From Archangium lipolyticum (lineage in GTDB: Bacteria > Myxococcota > Myxococcia > Myxococcales > Myxococcaceae), in assembly GCF_024623785.1 (NCBI RefSeq), contig NZ_JANKBZ010000027.1:1-64000 (forward strand): a stretch of DNA of 64,000 nt, read 5' to 3'. The translations under genes and the position numbers were made by a program. Under the pieces are notes generated by a model that worked only from the letters and a program-made list of their open reading frames with translations, had not been told where the DNA came from and did not search any database. Each line of letters opens with the position of its first letter. The stretch's first letter is position 1. Below are positions 17,673 to 25,422 of this stretch, in pieces.

Positions 17673-18686
17673 TCAGTAGAGGTTGGTCTTGTAGTCCTTC
17701 TCCAAGCCCTTCTGCAGAAGGCCGGTAACGCCGGGAACGGACAGGACCGCGCCCGCCAGCCTGGCACCGAGGCCCTTATCGCTATTCAGCTTGATGTGCG
17801 CGACGAACACCTTCGCCGGGTCGATGTCCTCGGTACGCGCTTTGACTGGCCAGAGATTGGCGCGGACGAGCGCGGGGCTCTCGCGCAGGTCGATGGTTGG
17901 GTCATCGATTCCGGTGACCAGCGTCGGCGTCTTGCCCTGGACGACGAATTGCGCGCGCACCGCCTCATCGGTCGTGATCCGCGCGACCCCCGATAGATGA
18001 GCGACGTGCGTCGAACCGGGAATCAGGAGCGCGGCGGCGATGCGCGGCTGGGCGATGATGTTGCGGAAGCTGTCCACACGGCGGTTTCCCGGGCGATCGG
18101 CGAACCAGGCGCTGCCGTTCGTGAGGCTCGCCATCGTGCCAGCCGGATCCCCCTTGGGGCTGAGGTCGGCGCGTCCCTGCGCGTCGATCGTCGCCAGCGC
18201 CATGAAGCGGCTGGCGGAAAGGAAGGCCGCAGCATCCCGCGGCGTGGCCGCGCCAGGCGAAGCAGCCCAGAAGTCCGAGCGGATCAGCGCCTTGGCGCAA
18301 TGGCCATAGCATTCCTCGACCGTGATGCGGAGCTCGCCATCGCTCGCCTTCGCCACCCTGCCGTTGACGCGCAGGGTTTCTCCGATGCCGGGGAGCAGGA
18401 ACAACGCGCCGAACCCCATGCCCGGCCGGGCCAGCGTCGGGTCGTCGAGCAGCGCGGTGGGCAGTCGCAGCTCGCGAGCGTCGCCCCCAGCGAAACCGGG
18501 GTGGCCGCCGCCGAGGGTGATGCCGATGCGGGGGGGATCCCCGAACCCGGCGAACATCAGGGGCGACGCGGCGAGCCAGCGCAGCGCGCCTTCGTCCAGA
18601 TGATCGATGACCTTGAGGTTCACCGGCGCCGGCGTCTTGCCGATGCAGGCTTCCAGCGCGGCAATCGTGCTGATGGAGTCGCTCAT
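17673..18686 (-). CDS. Pyridoxamine 5'-phosphate oxidase-family flavoprotein
   Basis: A 337-residue split-barrel flavin protein. The second half carries the clear family pattern SASRFMALATIDAQGRADLSPKGDPAG, then FADRPGNRRVDSFRNIIAQP and IPGSTHVAHLSGVARITTD. The first half (about 40-150) looks like a second barrel of the same superfamily, with LRVNGRVAKASDGELRITVEECYGHC. Relatives bind FMN or F420 and act on varied substrates, so the pyridoxamine name is only a family label. It diverges from an AraC-type regulator across a gap of about 130 bp, a common arrangement for regulator and target. Confidence 0.8.
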   Translation of the reverse strand: MSDSISTIAALEACIGKTPAPVNLKVIDHLDEGALRWLAASPLMFAGFGDPPRIGITLGGGHPGFAGGDARELRLPTALLDDPTLARPGMGFGALFLLPGIGETLRVNGRVAKASDGELRITVEECYGHCAKALIRSDFWAASPGAATPRDAAAFLSASRFMALATIDAQGRADLSPKGDPAGTMASLTNGSAWFADRPGNRRVDSFRNIIAQPRIAAALLIPGSTHVAHLSGVARITTDEAVRAQFVVQGKTPTLVTGIDDPTIDLRESPALVRANLWPVKARTEDIDPAKVFVAHIKLNSDKGLGARLAGAVLSVPGVTGLLQKGLEKDYKTNLY

Positions 18687-18818
18687 CGTTCGCTCCTTCT
18701 GATGAGGATGGAAGGTGTGGTCTCTGTCCCTTCAAACTGACCGGATTTTCGTTTGACCGCATTACGAAACCCGGTCAACTTGTTTCGAGATTCAGCCACG
18801 GCGCTGAATCGACCCCGA

Positions 18819-19640
18819 ATGCGCCTCCCGGAACTTTCCCCCCACCTTCTCGAGGTCGATCCGGATGATGTCCCCCGACCCGTCCTGGTGGTCGGGATGG
18901 GGCTGGTGACTGGAGGGCTCGAGCTGAACTTTCACACCCACCGCAAGGCACAGTTGTTCTTCATGCTCCGGGGCGAGGTGACTTGTGAGGCGTCAAACGC
19001 CCTGTGGCTCGTCCCACCCCAGTCGGCGCTGTGGATTCCAGGCGATACGAACCACAGCATCAAGGGCCGGGCACCTCTCGAAGGGCTCGCGCTGTTCGTG
19101 GAGCCCGAGGCGATCGCCACATTGCCCAGGGAATGCTGTGCGGTTTCCGTCAGCCCTCTGCTCCGGGAGCTGCTGTTCCGCGCCGCGACGCTGCCCGCGC
19201 TGTATCCACTCGACGGGCCCGAGGCCCGGCTCGTCGCCGTGCTGCTCGATGAACTGGCGGCGGCTCAGGTGGAGAATCTGCGGCTTCCCATGCCCACGGA
19301 CGCGCGGCTTCGGCGGCTCGTCGAGATGATCACCGCCCATCCGGCGGACGGCTCGACCATGAAGGAATGGGCGAGGCGGATTGGCGTTGGCGAGCGGACG
19401 CTGAGCCGCCTGCTCGTTCACGAGACCGGCATGAGCTTTGGCCGATGGCGCCAGCAACTTCACATCATCCTGGCGTTGCAATGGCTCACGCGGGGAGCCT
19501 CCGTGCAGAGCGTGGCGATCGACCTGGGTTACGAAAGCGCGAGCAGCTTCGTGACAATGTTTCGAAAGGCGCTCGGCACGTCGCCGGCGCGATACATCAC
19601 GCGGCGGCTCGACCTTGCCAGATCTGACGCTGGCGACTGA
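18819..19640 (+). CDS. AraC-family transcriptional regulator
   Basis: About 273 residues. The N-terminal half is a cupin-like sensor (LNFHTHRKAQLFFMLRGEVTC with two His). The C-terminal AraC domain has two helix-turn-helices: WARRIGVGERTLSRLLVHETGMSFGRWRQQ, and then ASVQSVAIDLGYESASSFVTMFRKALGTSPARY. It belongs to the cupin-type AraC subgroup that often controls adjacent oxidoreductases. It is divergent from the flavoprotein gene and so likely regulates it. The start is uncertain: ATG at 18819 was preferred, and a TTG at 18753 would add 22 residues. Confidence 0.85.
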   Translation: MRLPELSPHLLEVDPDDVPRPVLVVGMGLVTGGLELNFHTHRKAQLFFMLRGEVTCEASNALWLVPPQSALWIPGDTNHSIKGRAPLEGLALFVEPEAIATLPRECCAVSVSPLLRELLFRAATLPALYPLDGPEARLVAVLLDELAAAQVENLRLPMPTDARLRRLVEMITAHPADGSTMKEWARRIGVGERTLSRLLVHETGMSFGRWRQQLHIILALQWLTRGASVQSVAIDLGYESASSFVTMFRKALGTSPARYITRRLDLARSDAGD

Positions 19641-19675
19641 CTGCATGTGATATCCATGATACCCGGGAGGGCATC

Positions 19676-20170
19676 ATGCTTCTGCACTTCATTTCCGATC
19701 TGCTCCGCAACCCGGGTCTCCAGCGGGAGTTCTCCAAGGCTCCGAAGGCCACGATGGCGAAGGCCGGCCTGTCCGAGCAACAGCAGGAAGCGCTGCACAA
19801 GGGTGATCTCAACACGGTCACCGAGCTGATCCGGACGGAGCTCTCCAGCGTGGAGCTGTTCGCGGCGGTCTGGGTGAAGGCCGTGGTGGAGATCGCCTCG
19901 GTGGGACCGATCCAGGCCTCGCCGGGCGAGAAGATCCAGCTCACGGTCAAGGGGGACTTCTTCTCCCAGGGCGCGGTGGCGGTGCTCAAGATGGACAACA
20001 TGGATCTCCCCGCGGCGACGGCCACCATCCACAACGCGGGCAACCGGGGCTCGAGCCTGACCGGCACGGTGCAGATCCCCTCGAACGCACCGGTCGGTGT
20101 GTACTCGGTGGTGGTGGTGAACCCGGACGGGTACTACGGGCTCAAGGAGAACGCCTTCACGGTCGCCTGA
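19676..20170 (+). CDS. Small protein with LigA-like N-terminus and Ig/TIG-like C-terminus
   Basis: A 164-residue cytoplasmic protein. Residues 1-52 form helices with the pattern of the small LigA-type domain (LRNPGLQREFSKAPKATMAKAGLSEQQ..AL..GDL..V..LI..EL). Residues 75-164 form a beta domain resembling IPT/TIG (GPIQASPGEKIQLTVKGDFF, then PVGVYSVVVVNPDGYYGL and a final FTV). The combination is odd and the role unknown. ATG at 19676 sits after GGAGGGCATC. It is followed after 24 bp by the 351-residue gene, so the two are probably one operon. Confidence 0.6.
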   Translation: MLLHFISDLLRNPGLQREFSKAPKATMAKAGLSEQQQEALHKGDLNTVTELIRTELSSVELFAAVWVKAVVEIASVGPIQASPGEKIQLTVKGDFFSQGAVAVLKMDNMDLPAATATIHNAGNRGSSLTGTVQIPSNAPVGVYSVVVVNPDGYYGLKENAFTVA

Positions 20171-20194
20171 GCGCGCCAGGGTGAGTGCTTCCCG

Positions 20195-21250
20195 ATGATC
20201 GTCCACAGTGAGGAGCTCCTGCGCCGCTTGCGGCCGGTATTGTCCGAGGTCCTGGTCTCCGAGGCGGCCCTGGGCCGCGTCCGGCTCGCGGCCAACCTGC
20301 TTCCGGAGGTGTCTGGGGGAATCTGCCTCGAGCTCCGACTGGAGGAGGGCGCCTCCCGGGTGGACTTCATGGTCTGCTGCATGCCCGGCGATGGGGGGCC
20401 CCAGGCCCTGGCGGAGGCACTCGCCGCGTCGCACGAGCGCTTGCCCGGGCCGCTCTGGGACGGCGTCCGCGCCTTTGCCCGGGAATGGGTGGAGCCGGGC
20501 TCGGTCCTGTCACGGGCTCCCATCTTCTGGCTCGAGTACGACCTGGAGGAGCCGCTGTCCGGTCCGCCCAGGCCCATTCCCTTCGTCTGTGTCCAGCCTC
20601 GCTTCGATCAGCAGCCGCCCACCTCCCGGCGGCTCTCGGGCGCCACCCATGAGGAGCCACTGCAACTCACCTGGCGGGCCCTGGAAGTGCTCCAGGGCAG
20701 GCCGGTGTCGCCCGCCATCGCGAGGATGATCTCCCGCTGCTTCGAGCTCCTGCCCGACATGGGCGAGATGGGCCATGTCGCGTCGCTCGCGGCTCGAGGC
20801 TCCGAGCGGGTGCGGCTCGCCATCTGCGCACCGAGGACCGAGCTGGGAGCGTACCTCGAGCGGCTCGGGTGGCCAGGTCCTCGCGCACGGATCGAGGAGA
20901 TCGCCGAGCGCTGGCTGTCCCCCGTGCACTCGGTGGATTTGAGCCTGGACATCGGAGAGGACATTGGCCCCACCGTCGGGTTCGGTACGGCGCTGCCCAA
21001 CGCGCCGCACGGGACGTGGGCGCAGGCGCTGCTCCAGCGGCTGGTGGAGGCCGGGCTGTGCGCGCCCGCCAGGCGCGACGCGGTGCTGGCATGGCCGGGC
21101 TCGGAGCGGGCCGTCCTCGACGGTCATCAGTGGCCGAGCAAGCTGTGCCGGACGATGGGCGTGAAGCTGGTGTGCCAGCCCGAGGGGCCGCTCACGGCGA
21201 AGGCGTATCCCTACTTCGAGTGCCGCTTCTCCCTGCGCCGGGATGACTGA
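20195..21250 (+). CDS. Hypothetical protein, 351 aa, partner of the LigA/TIG-like gene
   Basis: Not recognised. A soluble alpha/beta protein with no signal peptide. Segments such as APIFWLEYDLE, RPIPFVCVQPRF, SVDLSLDIGEDIGPTVGFG and the closing CRTMGVKLVCQPEGPLTAKA look structured and conserved but match no family I can name. It directly follows the small TIG-like gene and ends in a clean terminator, so the pair is a two-gene transcription unit. Confidence 0.6.
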   Translation: MIVHSEELLRRLRPVLSEVLVSEAALGRVRLAANLLPEVSGGICLELRLEEGASRVDFMVCCMPGDGGPQALAEALAASHERLPGPLWDGVRAFAREWVEPGSVLSRAPIFWLEYDLEEPLSGPPRPIPFVCVQPRFDQQPPTSRRLSGATHEEPLQLTWRALEVLQGRPVSPAIARMISRCFELLPDMGEMGHVASLAARGSERVRLAICAPRTELGAYLERLGWPGPRARIEEIAERWLSPVHSVDLSLDIGEDIGPTVGFGTALPNAPHGTWAQALLQRLVEAGLCAPARRDAVLAWPGSERAVLDGHQWPSKLCRTMGVKLVCQPEGPLTAKAYPYFECRFSLRRDD

Positions 21251-21274
21251 GCCCCGTGTCTGCCGGGGCTCTTT
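21249..21274 (+). terminator. Intrinsic terminator after the two-gene unit
   Basis: A perfect 7-bp stem GAGCCCC / GGGGCTC with a 9-base loop is followed by TTT. It starts inside the TGA stop of the 351-residue gene. Confidence 0.65.
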
Positions 21275-21283
21275 GGCCGGGCC

Positions 21284-21823
21284 TCAGCCGGTGACGGACG
21301 CCGGAGGGGCCACCGGCAGGTCGAAGTCGCGCGTGAGGATGAACGAGCGCGAGCCCAGCTCGGTCTTCACGAAGCCCGAGACGAGCCCCTTGACCTTGGA
21401 GCCGTGGAGCGCGGGATTGAAGAGCTGGGTGCTGGCGAAGCCATTGAGGCTGGTGCCGGGCGCGGAGTCCATCGCGTTGAGGCTGGTCGAGCCGGAGCAG
21501 TACTGCAGGTGGGGATCCCGGGGATCGACCGCGGCGACGAGGAGGTAGGTGACCGCGTCCGAGGGCGCCTTCGGCTTCACCGTGCAGGAGATGGACAGCC
21601 GGCCGCCCGCGTAGGTCACCACCCAGTCGGACTCGGCCACGGTGTCGAGGTTGGAGTAGCTGGGCGGGGGCGCGGCCTGGGCGGGCGCGGTCTTCGCGGG
21701 AGTGGCGGCGAGCGCTGGCACGGAGGCGGTCGCCAACAGCGCGGTGGCCCCGCGCAGGATGTCGCGGCGGGAGGGGGACGGGCCGGCCTCGTCCGCGAGG
21801 GTCTCGTGGGTATGGGTGTCCAT
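21284..21823 (-). CDS. Tat-exported hypothetical protein
   Basis: A 179-residue protein with a twin-arginine signal (PSRRDILRGATALLATA, cleavage after an AAA-type site near residue 40). The mature domain is beta-rich (DWVVTYAGGRLSISCTVKPK, YLLVAAVDPRDPHLQYCSGS, SRSFILTRDFDLPVA) with two Cys and unknown function. The start was placed at ATG 21823; a GTG at 21847 is 12 bases from the upstream stop and equally possible. It follows the haem protein gene directly, so both probably form one operon for the envelope. Confidence 0.6.
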   Translation of the reverse strand: MDTHTHETLADEAGPSPSRRDILRGATALLATASVPALAATPAKTAPAQAAPPPSYSNLDTVAESDWVVTYAGGRLSISCTVKPKAPSDAVTYLLVAAVDPRDPHLQYCSGSTSLNAMDSAPGTSLNGFASTQLFNPALHGSKVKGLVSGFVKTELGSRSFILTRDFDLPVAPPASVTG

Positions 21824-21859
21824 GTCGGAGCCCAGCTTGCCGCGCACCGCGAGCGCGGG

Positions 21860-23176
21860 CTAGCCCTTGCAGGCAGTGGAGGGCTGGGGGAAGGCGCCGA
21901 GCGGGAGGAACCAGACGGAGTCGTGGCCCCGTTGCCTGGCCGTGTCGTGGCAGGCCATGCACGAGGTGTCCGTCGAGTGCTGGAACCAGGTCTCGAGCGC
22001 CACGTTGGCCGTGTTCGTCTGGGGGCGCGGCGCGCGCGTGCTGGGGAAGGTCCGTTCGCCCTGGCCCTTTTCGTCCGCGAGCGGCCACTGGGTCAGCACC
22101 AGTTGGTAGTTCTCCCAGACGGTCCCCTTCACGCCCGGGGCCTCGTGGTAGTCCTGGTTCGTCCGCCAGGTCGAGGCGGCGATGGGCCTCACGCGCACCA
22201 CCTGTGTGGGGGCCGGGTGCGGCCGTGGTGGATTGCACGGACCGAGCGGCCTGTCCATCCGCGAGGGGGGCGTGCGCGGATCTCCGTCATGGAGCGAGTA
22301 CGGCGGCCTTGCCCGGCTCCGCTCACCTTCCAGCGCGGGAACGTTGTCGACGTGCTCGAAGCTGGACCAGACCCAGTCCGGAAAGTTCCGGACCTTGTTC
22401 ACGATGTGGAGGCCGATCAGGCCCACCTCGGCCGGGCCGCAGCGGCCGGTGAGGGGGTCGAGCAGGTGGGCCCGGGTGATGTAGAAGCGGCGCCGTTGCT
22501 CCGGCGGCACGTTCGTCATCACGCGCCAGGCGGCCTTGACCTGGATGGAGCCGGTGGGGAAGCGCAACGGCGGGTCCTTTTCGCCGGGCAGGTTCTCGCG
22601 CAGGTACAACGGCCCCCGGTAGGGCGCGGGGGGCCGGGTGATGAACTCGAAGCCGGTCCTGTTCACCCGCGTCTCGTAGCGGATGTACTCGCGATCCTGG
22701 CTCACGAGCGGACCAATGGCGGTGCCCGGGCCCGCCTGGTTGAGGCCGTGGTACCTGTCGAACGAGGCCAGGTATTTGTCGTAGGGGATCCGCCGGAGAC
22801 CGGGCTCACAAGGCGAGGGCGTGTCGAAGCTCTTCCAGCCGGCCGGAGCCCCGCCCTGGGGGAGGAACAGCTCGTCATCCGCCTTCCACGTCTCCCAGAC
22901 GCGGGGGGAGGAGACCTCGCCGTACTCCTTGCTCACGTCGGGGAGCCCTCGGGGGAGCCCGTCCGGGTCGACCTTCGCGGACCAGGTCAACGCGATGAAC
23001 TCGCGCCAGGAGAAGTCGTCGAAACGCGGCAGATCCTCCTCGGGGGTAGGGGCATCCGCCTTGATGTCGATCGGGATGTTCGGCGCGACGGTGGGGGAGG
23101 GACGTGCGTCGCCGGGCCGGGCCCAGGCGGGCAACCCCAGCGTGAGCAGGACCGCGACGAGGTTTCGATTTCGCAT
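21860..23176 (-). CDS. Secreted c-type haem protein
   Basis: A 438-residue exported protein (signal MRNRNLVAVLLTLGLPAWA). Near the C-terminus a single CxxCH haem site, SCMACHDTA, follows LETWFQHSTDT, and the family-like ending is WFLPLGAFPQPS. Upstream are conserved-looking blocks DDFSWREFIALTWSAKV, PTGSIQVKAAWRV and GLHIVNKVRNFPDWVWSSFEHVD. The layout resembles large cytochrome-c-family proteins of soil bacteria with unassigned redox partners. A small inverted repeat (GCAGGA/TCCTGC, 23182-23199) lies just upstream of the ATG. It is followed by the Tat-exported gene 12-36 bp later. Confidence 0.7.
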   Translation of the reverse strand: MRNRNLVAVLLTLGLPAWARPGDARPSPTVAPNIPIDIKADAPTPEEDLPRFDDFSWREFIALTWSAKVDPDGLPRGLPDVSKEYGEVSSPRVWETWKADDELFLPQGGAPAGWKSFDTPSPCEPGLRRIPYDKYLASFDRYHGLNQAGPGTAIGPLVSQDREYIRYETRVNRTGFEFITRPPAPYRGPLYLRENLPGEKDPPLRFPTGSIQVKAAWRVMTNVPPEQRRRFYITRAHLLDPLTGRCGPAEVGLIGLHIVNKVRNFPDWVWSSFEHVDNVPALEGERSRARPPYSLHDGDPRTPPSRMDRPLGPCNPPRPHPAPTQVVRVRPIAASTWRTNQDYHEAPGVKGTVWENYQLVLTQWPLADEKGQGERTFPSTRAPRPQTNTANVALETWFQHSTDTSCMACHDTARQRGHDSVWFLPLGAFPQPSTACKG

Positions 23177-23501
23177 CGGGGCAGGAGCAGGTTCCTGCGC
23201 TCCGCCGCGCCGCGCAAGCCCTTCGAGCGCTCCTCGCTCGTCACGAGTGGATGGGGCCGGGCTACTGCGCAGGAGCGAAAGCGCTGGATGTGTTCGCTTG
23301 CCCTCGGTGTGGATGCAGGAGCAGGCCGGTATATTTTGAGGCTGCTGCCTTACCGCAAAAGTTGGCAGCATACCCTACTGTCCACGTAACCGGGGCAAGC
23401 CCAGGCAGCAGCCTCTGAGCCGACATTTCCGACCTATGGAGTTTGACGGGCGAGGGACGCACGAAGCACAGTCACTTGACAAGTGACCTCCAAGGAATGC
23501 C
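23177..23501. other. Divergent intergenic region, no gene seen
   Basis: This 325-bp gap separates the leftward haem protein gene from the rightward SitA-like lipoprotein gene. Apart from the two short inverted repeats listed separately, I see no coding frame with host-like codon use. Base composition drops in its right half, where the low-GC lipoprotein region begins. Confidence 0.5.
23472..23486. promoter_or_regulatory. 15-bp perfect palindrome upstream of the SitA-like gene
   Basis: TCACTTGACAAGTGA is a perfect 7-1-7 palindrome ending 15 bases before the ATG at 23502. The TTGACA inside it could serve as a -35-like box, but no -10 is well placed before the start. It is more likely an operator or a hairpin in the leader. 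Confidence 0.45.
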
Positions 23502-24013
23502 ATGGACACCCAGAAGGGACCGCTCCTCTGCTGCTGGCTCTTGTGCTTCGTCGGCGCCCTGTCGGGTGGCGGCTGCGCGTCTTCTGGTTCAAGCCGTCGT
23601 GAAAGCGTCCCCGGAGACAGAGAGTTGGCAGAGCAACTGCCAGACGAAAGTGTTTACAAGAATGCAGCGGAGAAGCTCTTGAAATTCCTGGCCAGGCAAC
23701 GGAAGGCAGGCTCAGGCGCTATTCAAGCGTCCGGGAAGGACGGGATATATCCCGTGTACGAGTGCATGGAGCACGGATGCCCCGATAGTGTGTTTTGCGA
23801 AGAGGTCGACGCCTATTGCCACGTCACCCACTGCGGCGAAAAAACTGCTCCTTCTGTCCGGAGCCATTTCCAGAAGCCTTGAAAAATCTCGTCTTCAAAC
23901 AGTGGTGCCAATTTGATTGCCTGCGGGGCTCCGTCCGAGTCGGGGCGGCACTTGGCTTTGTTCCGAGCATCGGGAAGGGATTGTTCATCGGTCCATATTG
24001 CATCAGTGAATAG
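23502..24013 (+). pseudogene. SitA-like lipoprotein toxin candidate, frameshifted in an A6 run
   Basis: The first 114 codons give a lipoprotein-like signal (CFVGALSGGGC) and a Cys-rich domain (VYECMEHGCPD, FCEEVDAYCHVTHCGEK). That frame ends early at 23882. After the A6 run at 23839-23844 the next frame continues with CSFCPEPFPEALKNLVFKQW, CQFDCLRG, GFVPSIGKGLFIGPYC and a stop at 24013. Both parts fit one Cys-rich myxobacterial lipoprotein family, which I recall as TIGR02269 and related to the SitA toxins passed by outer membrane exchange; that link is inference. One extra A would restore the frame. Slippage, sequencing error or true inactivation are all possible. AAGGA precedes the ATG. Confidence 0.6.
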
Positions 24014-24053
24014 GCCTTCGCGGACAGCAAGGATGCACAACCAAAGGTCGCAA

Positions 24054-24416
24054 ATGTCTTCAACGCCCCCCGCAGAGAAAGCCGCTCGCATTGCCGGTGC
24101 CCTCAATGGCTTGGGCTACATTGCAATGGGGCACCCGCTCGAGCCGGCCCGCAGCTCCAAGGGTGATGCAAAACTAAGGGAGCAGCTTCATGAGGATGCA
24201 ACCATCGTTCTTGATTTGATTGAAAATGAGGCGACGCGCAAATCACCGGCGACTCGCCGCTCCGCGGAATGCAAGGTCGCGCTTTCTCGCTATCGAGACC
24301 TGGTGAAGTCCATTGATTTCGATGATGCAGCGAGCATGACCAGTCTCAAGGCATATGCTCGGCAGGCGCTCGAGGCCTTTATCGGGGAAACGCTTCCCGA
24401 AACGTTGCCTGAGTGA
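24054..24416 (+). CDS. Small helical protein, candidate immunity partner
   Basis: A 120-residue soluble protein, helical and charged (AEKAARIAGALNGLGYIAMG, LREQLHEDATIVLDLIENEA, SLKAYARQALEAFIGE). No signal peptide and no known domain. The start was chosen at ATG 24054 because AAAGG lies seven bases upstream; ATG 24033 would add seven residues. It begins 41 bp after the Cys-rich lipoprotein frame, in the same direction and with the same lower GC. That is the arrangement of SitA/SitI toxin-immunity pairs, so an antitoxin role is proposed from position only. Confidence 0.6.
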   Translation: MSSTPPAEKAARIAGALNGLGYIAMGHPLEPARSSKGDAKLREQLHEDATIVLDLIENEATRKSPATRRSAECKVALSRYRDLVKSIDFDDAASMTSLKAYARQALEAFIGETLPETLPE

Positions 24417-24477
24417 GGCGATACAGACTCTGTTCTGCGCTCTCGAAGCGGCAAGCTTCATGGAAACGCCACCTTGC

Positions 24478-24798
24478 CTATTGTGGAGGCGGCATCGTGC
24501 TGGTGAGCAGAAGTGGCGTCTCCAGCTCTCCCAGCTCGTTCACCTGCGTCACTCCGAGCAGTTTGCCAAAGCCGTTGCCGACGACGATCGCCGCTGGTAC
24601 GCGCTCGTGGAAGAGGTTGCCCGCATGCGGTCGGATCGCGGTGACGCCGGTGCGCACGGAGCCGCCCTCGATGACGGTGGTGTGGCCCACGAGCACGCCC
24701 GCCACGTCGGTGAGCGCGTTGTTCGCGCCCGGGTGGAAGATGCCCGGAGCGATGCCGAGCTCGCGGGCCCGGACGGGTTCCTGGACGGGAGAGGTCAT
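24478..24798 (-). pseudogene. P1 (DmpA/S58) peptidase, N-terminal fragment 1
   Basis: About 105 codons of the front of a DmpA-like aminopeptidase: ARELGIAPGIFHPGANNALT, DVAGVLVGHTTVIEG, VRTGVTAIRPHAGN and VVGNGFGKLLGVTQVNELG, up to the LLLTST strand. The full family is about 350 residues and has its autoprocessing Ser far downstream, so the catalytic part is missing. The frame ends abruptly after MPPPQ. A second, much shorter copy of the same gene start lies at 29610-29663. Confidence 0.75.
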
Positions 24799-24854
24799 GG
24801 GCCCCGAGCATAGATGCTCCGGGACTGGGCTCCGGAGTGGGAGCGCGCTCCAGG

Positions 24855-25313
24855 TCAGAGCGGCCTGCTCATTCGCAACAGCTCGTAGTTCCAGCCTGCT
24901 GTCTCGTAGAGCTTCCGCGCGCGCTCGTTTCCCGGGAAGACGGCCAGCGTCAGCCGTTCGCAGCGCTGCTCCCTCCCGAACTCCTCGGCGAACGCCAGCA
25001 GTCGGCGTGCGTGGCCGCGCCCCTCATGTCCCTGCGCTACCGCCAGATCCGAGACATGGCAATTGCGACCGCCACTGAAGAAGTCCTCCATCACCAGAAG
25101 GTGAATGAAGCCGGCACGGGTGCCATCGTCTTCCTCCAGAATGAAGAAGAAGGAGTTTGCCGGCCGCTCCTCCACATGGCGCTCGAGGTCTCGGCGGATG
25201 CCGGCCTCGACGACCTCCCTTGGTCGACCCGGCGGCAGCGGGAAGTCAGTAAAGCGGTTGGCAAGTCCGATGATGAACGTGTGGTCCGAGGCGGTGATGG
25301 GGCGGATGAGCAT
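24855..25313 (-). CDS. GNAT-family N-acetyltransferase
   Basis: A complete 152-residue GNAT domain: MLIRPITASDHTFIIGLANRF at the start, FFFILEEDDGTRAGFIHLLV, then the acetyl-CoA-binding stretch VSDLAVAQGHEGRGHARRLLAFAEE (Q/RxxGxG/A as QGHEGRGHA) and LAVFPGNERARKLYETAGW at the end. The substrate is unknown. It starts at ATG 25313, diverging from the MerR-type gene across about 110 bp, so the regulator could also affect it. Confidence 0.8.
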   Translation of the reverse strand: MLIRPITASDHTFIIGLANRFTDFPLPPGRPREVVEAGIRRDLERHVEERPANSFFFILEEDDGTRAGFIHLLVMEDFFSGGRNCHVSDLAVAQGHEGRGHARRLLAFAEEFGREQRCERLTLAVFPGNERARKLYETAGWNYELLRMSRPL

Positions 25314-25386
25314 GGTCTGGTGCGGAACTGGGGCAGTCTCACTCTCTAGACGTCAGGCGCTGCGCAAGTCCTTCCGGTGACCTTGC

Positions 25387-25405
25387 ACCTGACGCAACGT
25401 CAGGT
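25387..25405 (+). promoter_or_regulatory. MerR-type promoter with 8-3-8 dyad
   Basis: ACCTGACGCAACGTCAGGT is a perfect inverted repeat with 8-bp arms. A -35-like TTGCAC (25384-25389) overlaps its left edge and TACCGT (25408-25413) could be the -10, with an 18-bp spacer. A dyad inside a stretched spacer is the signature of MerR-family promoters. Transcription would begin very near the ATG at 25423, giving a short or leaderless mRNA. Confidence 0.6.
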
Positions 25406-25422
25406 TGTACCGTACGCCGGCC

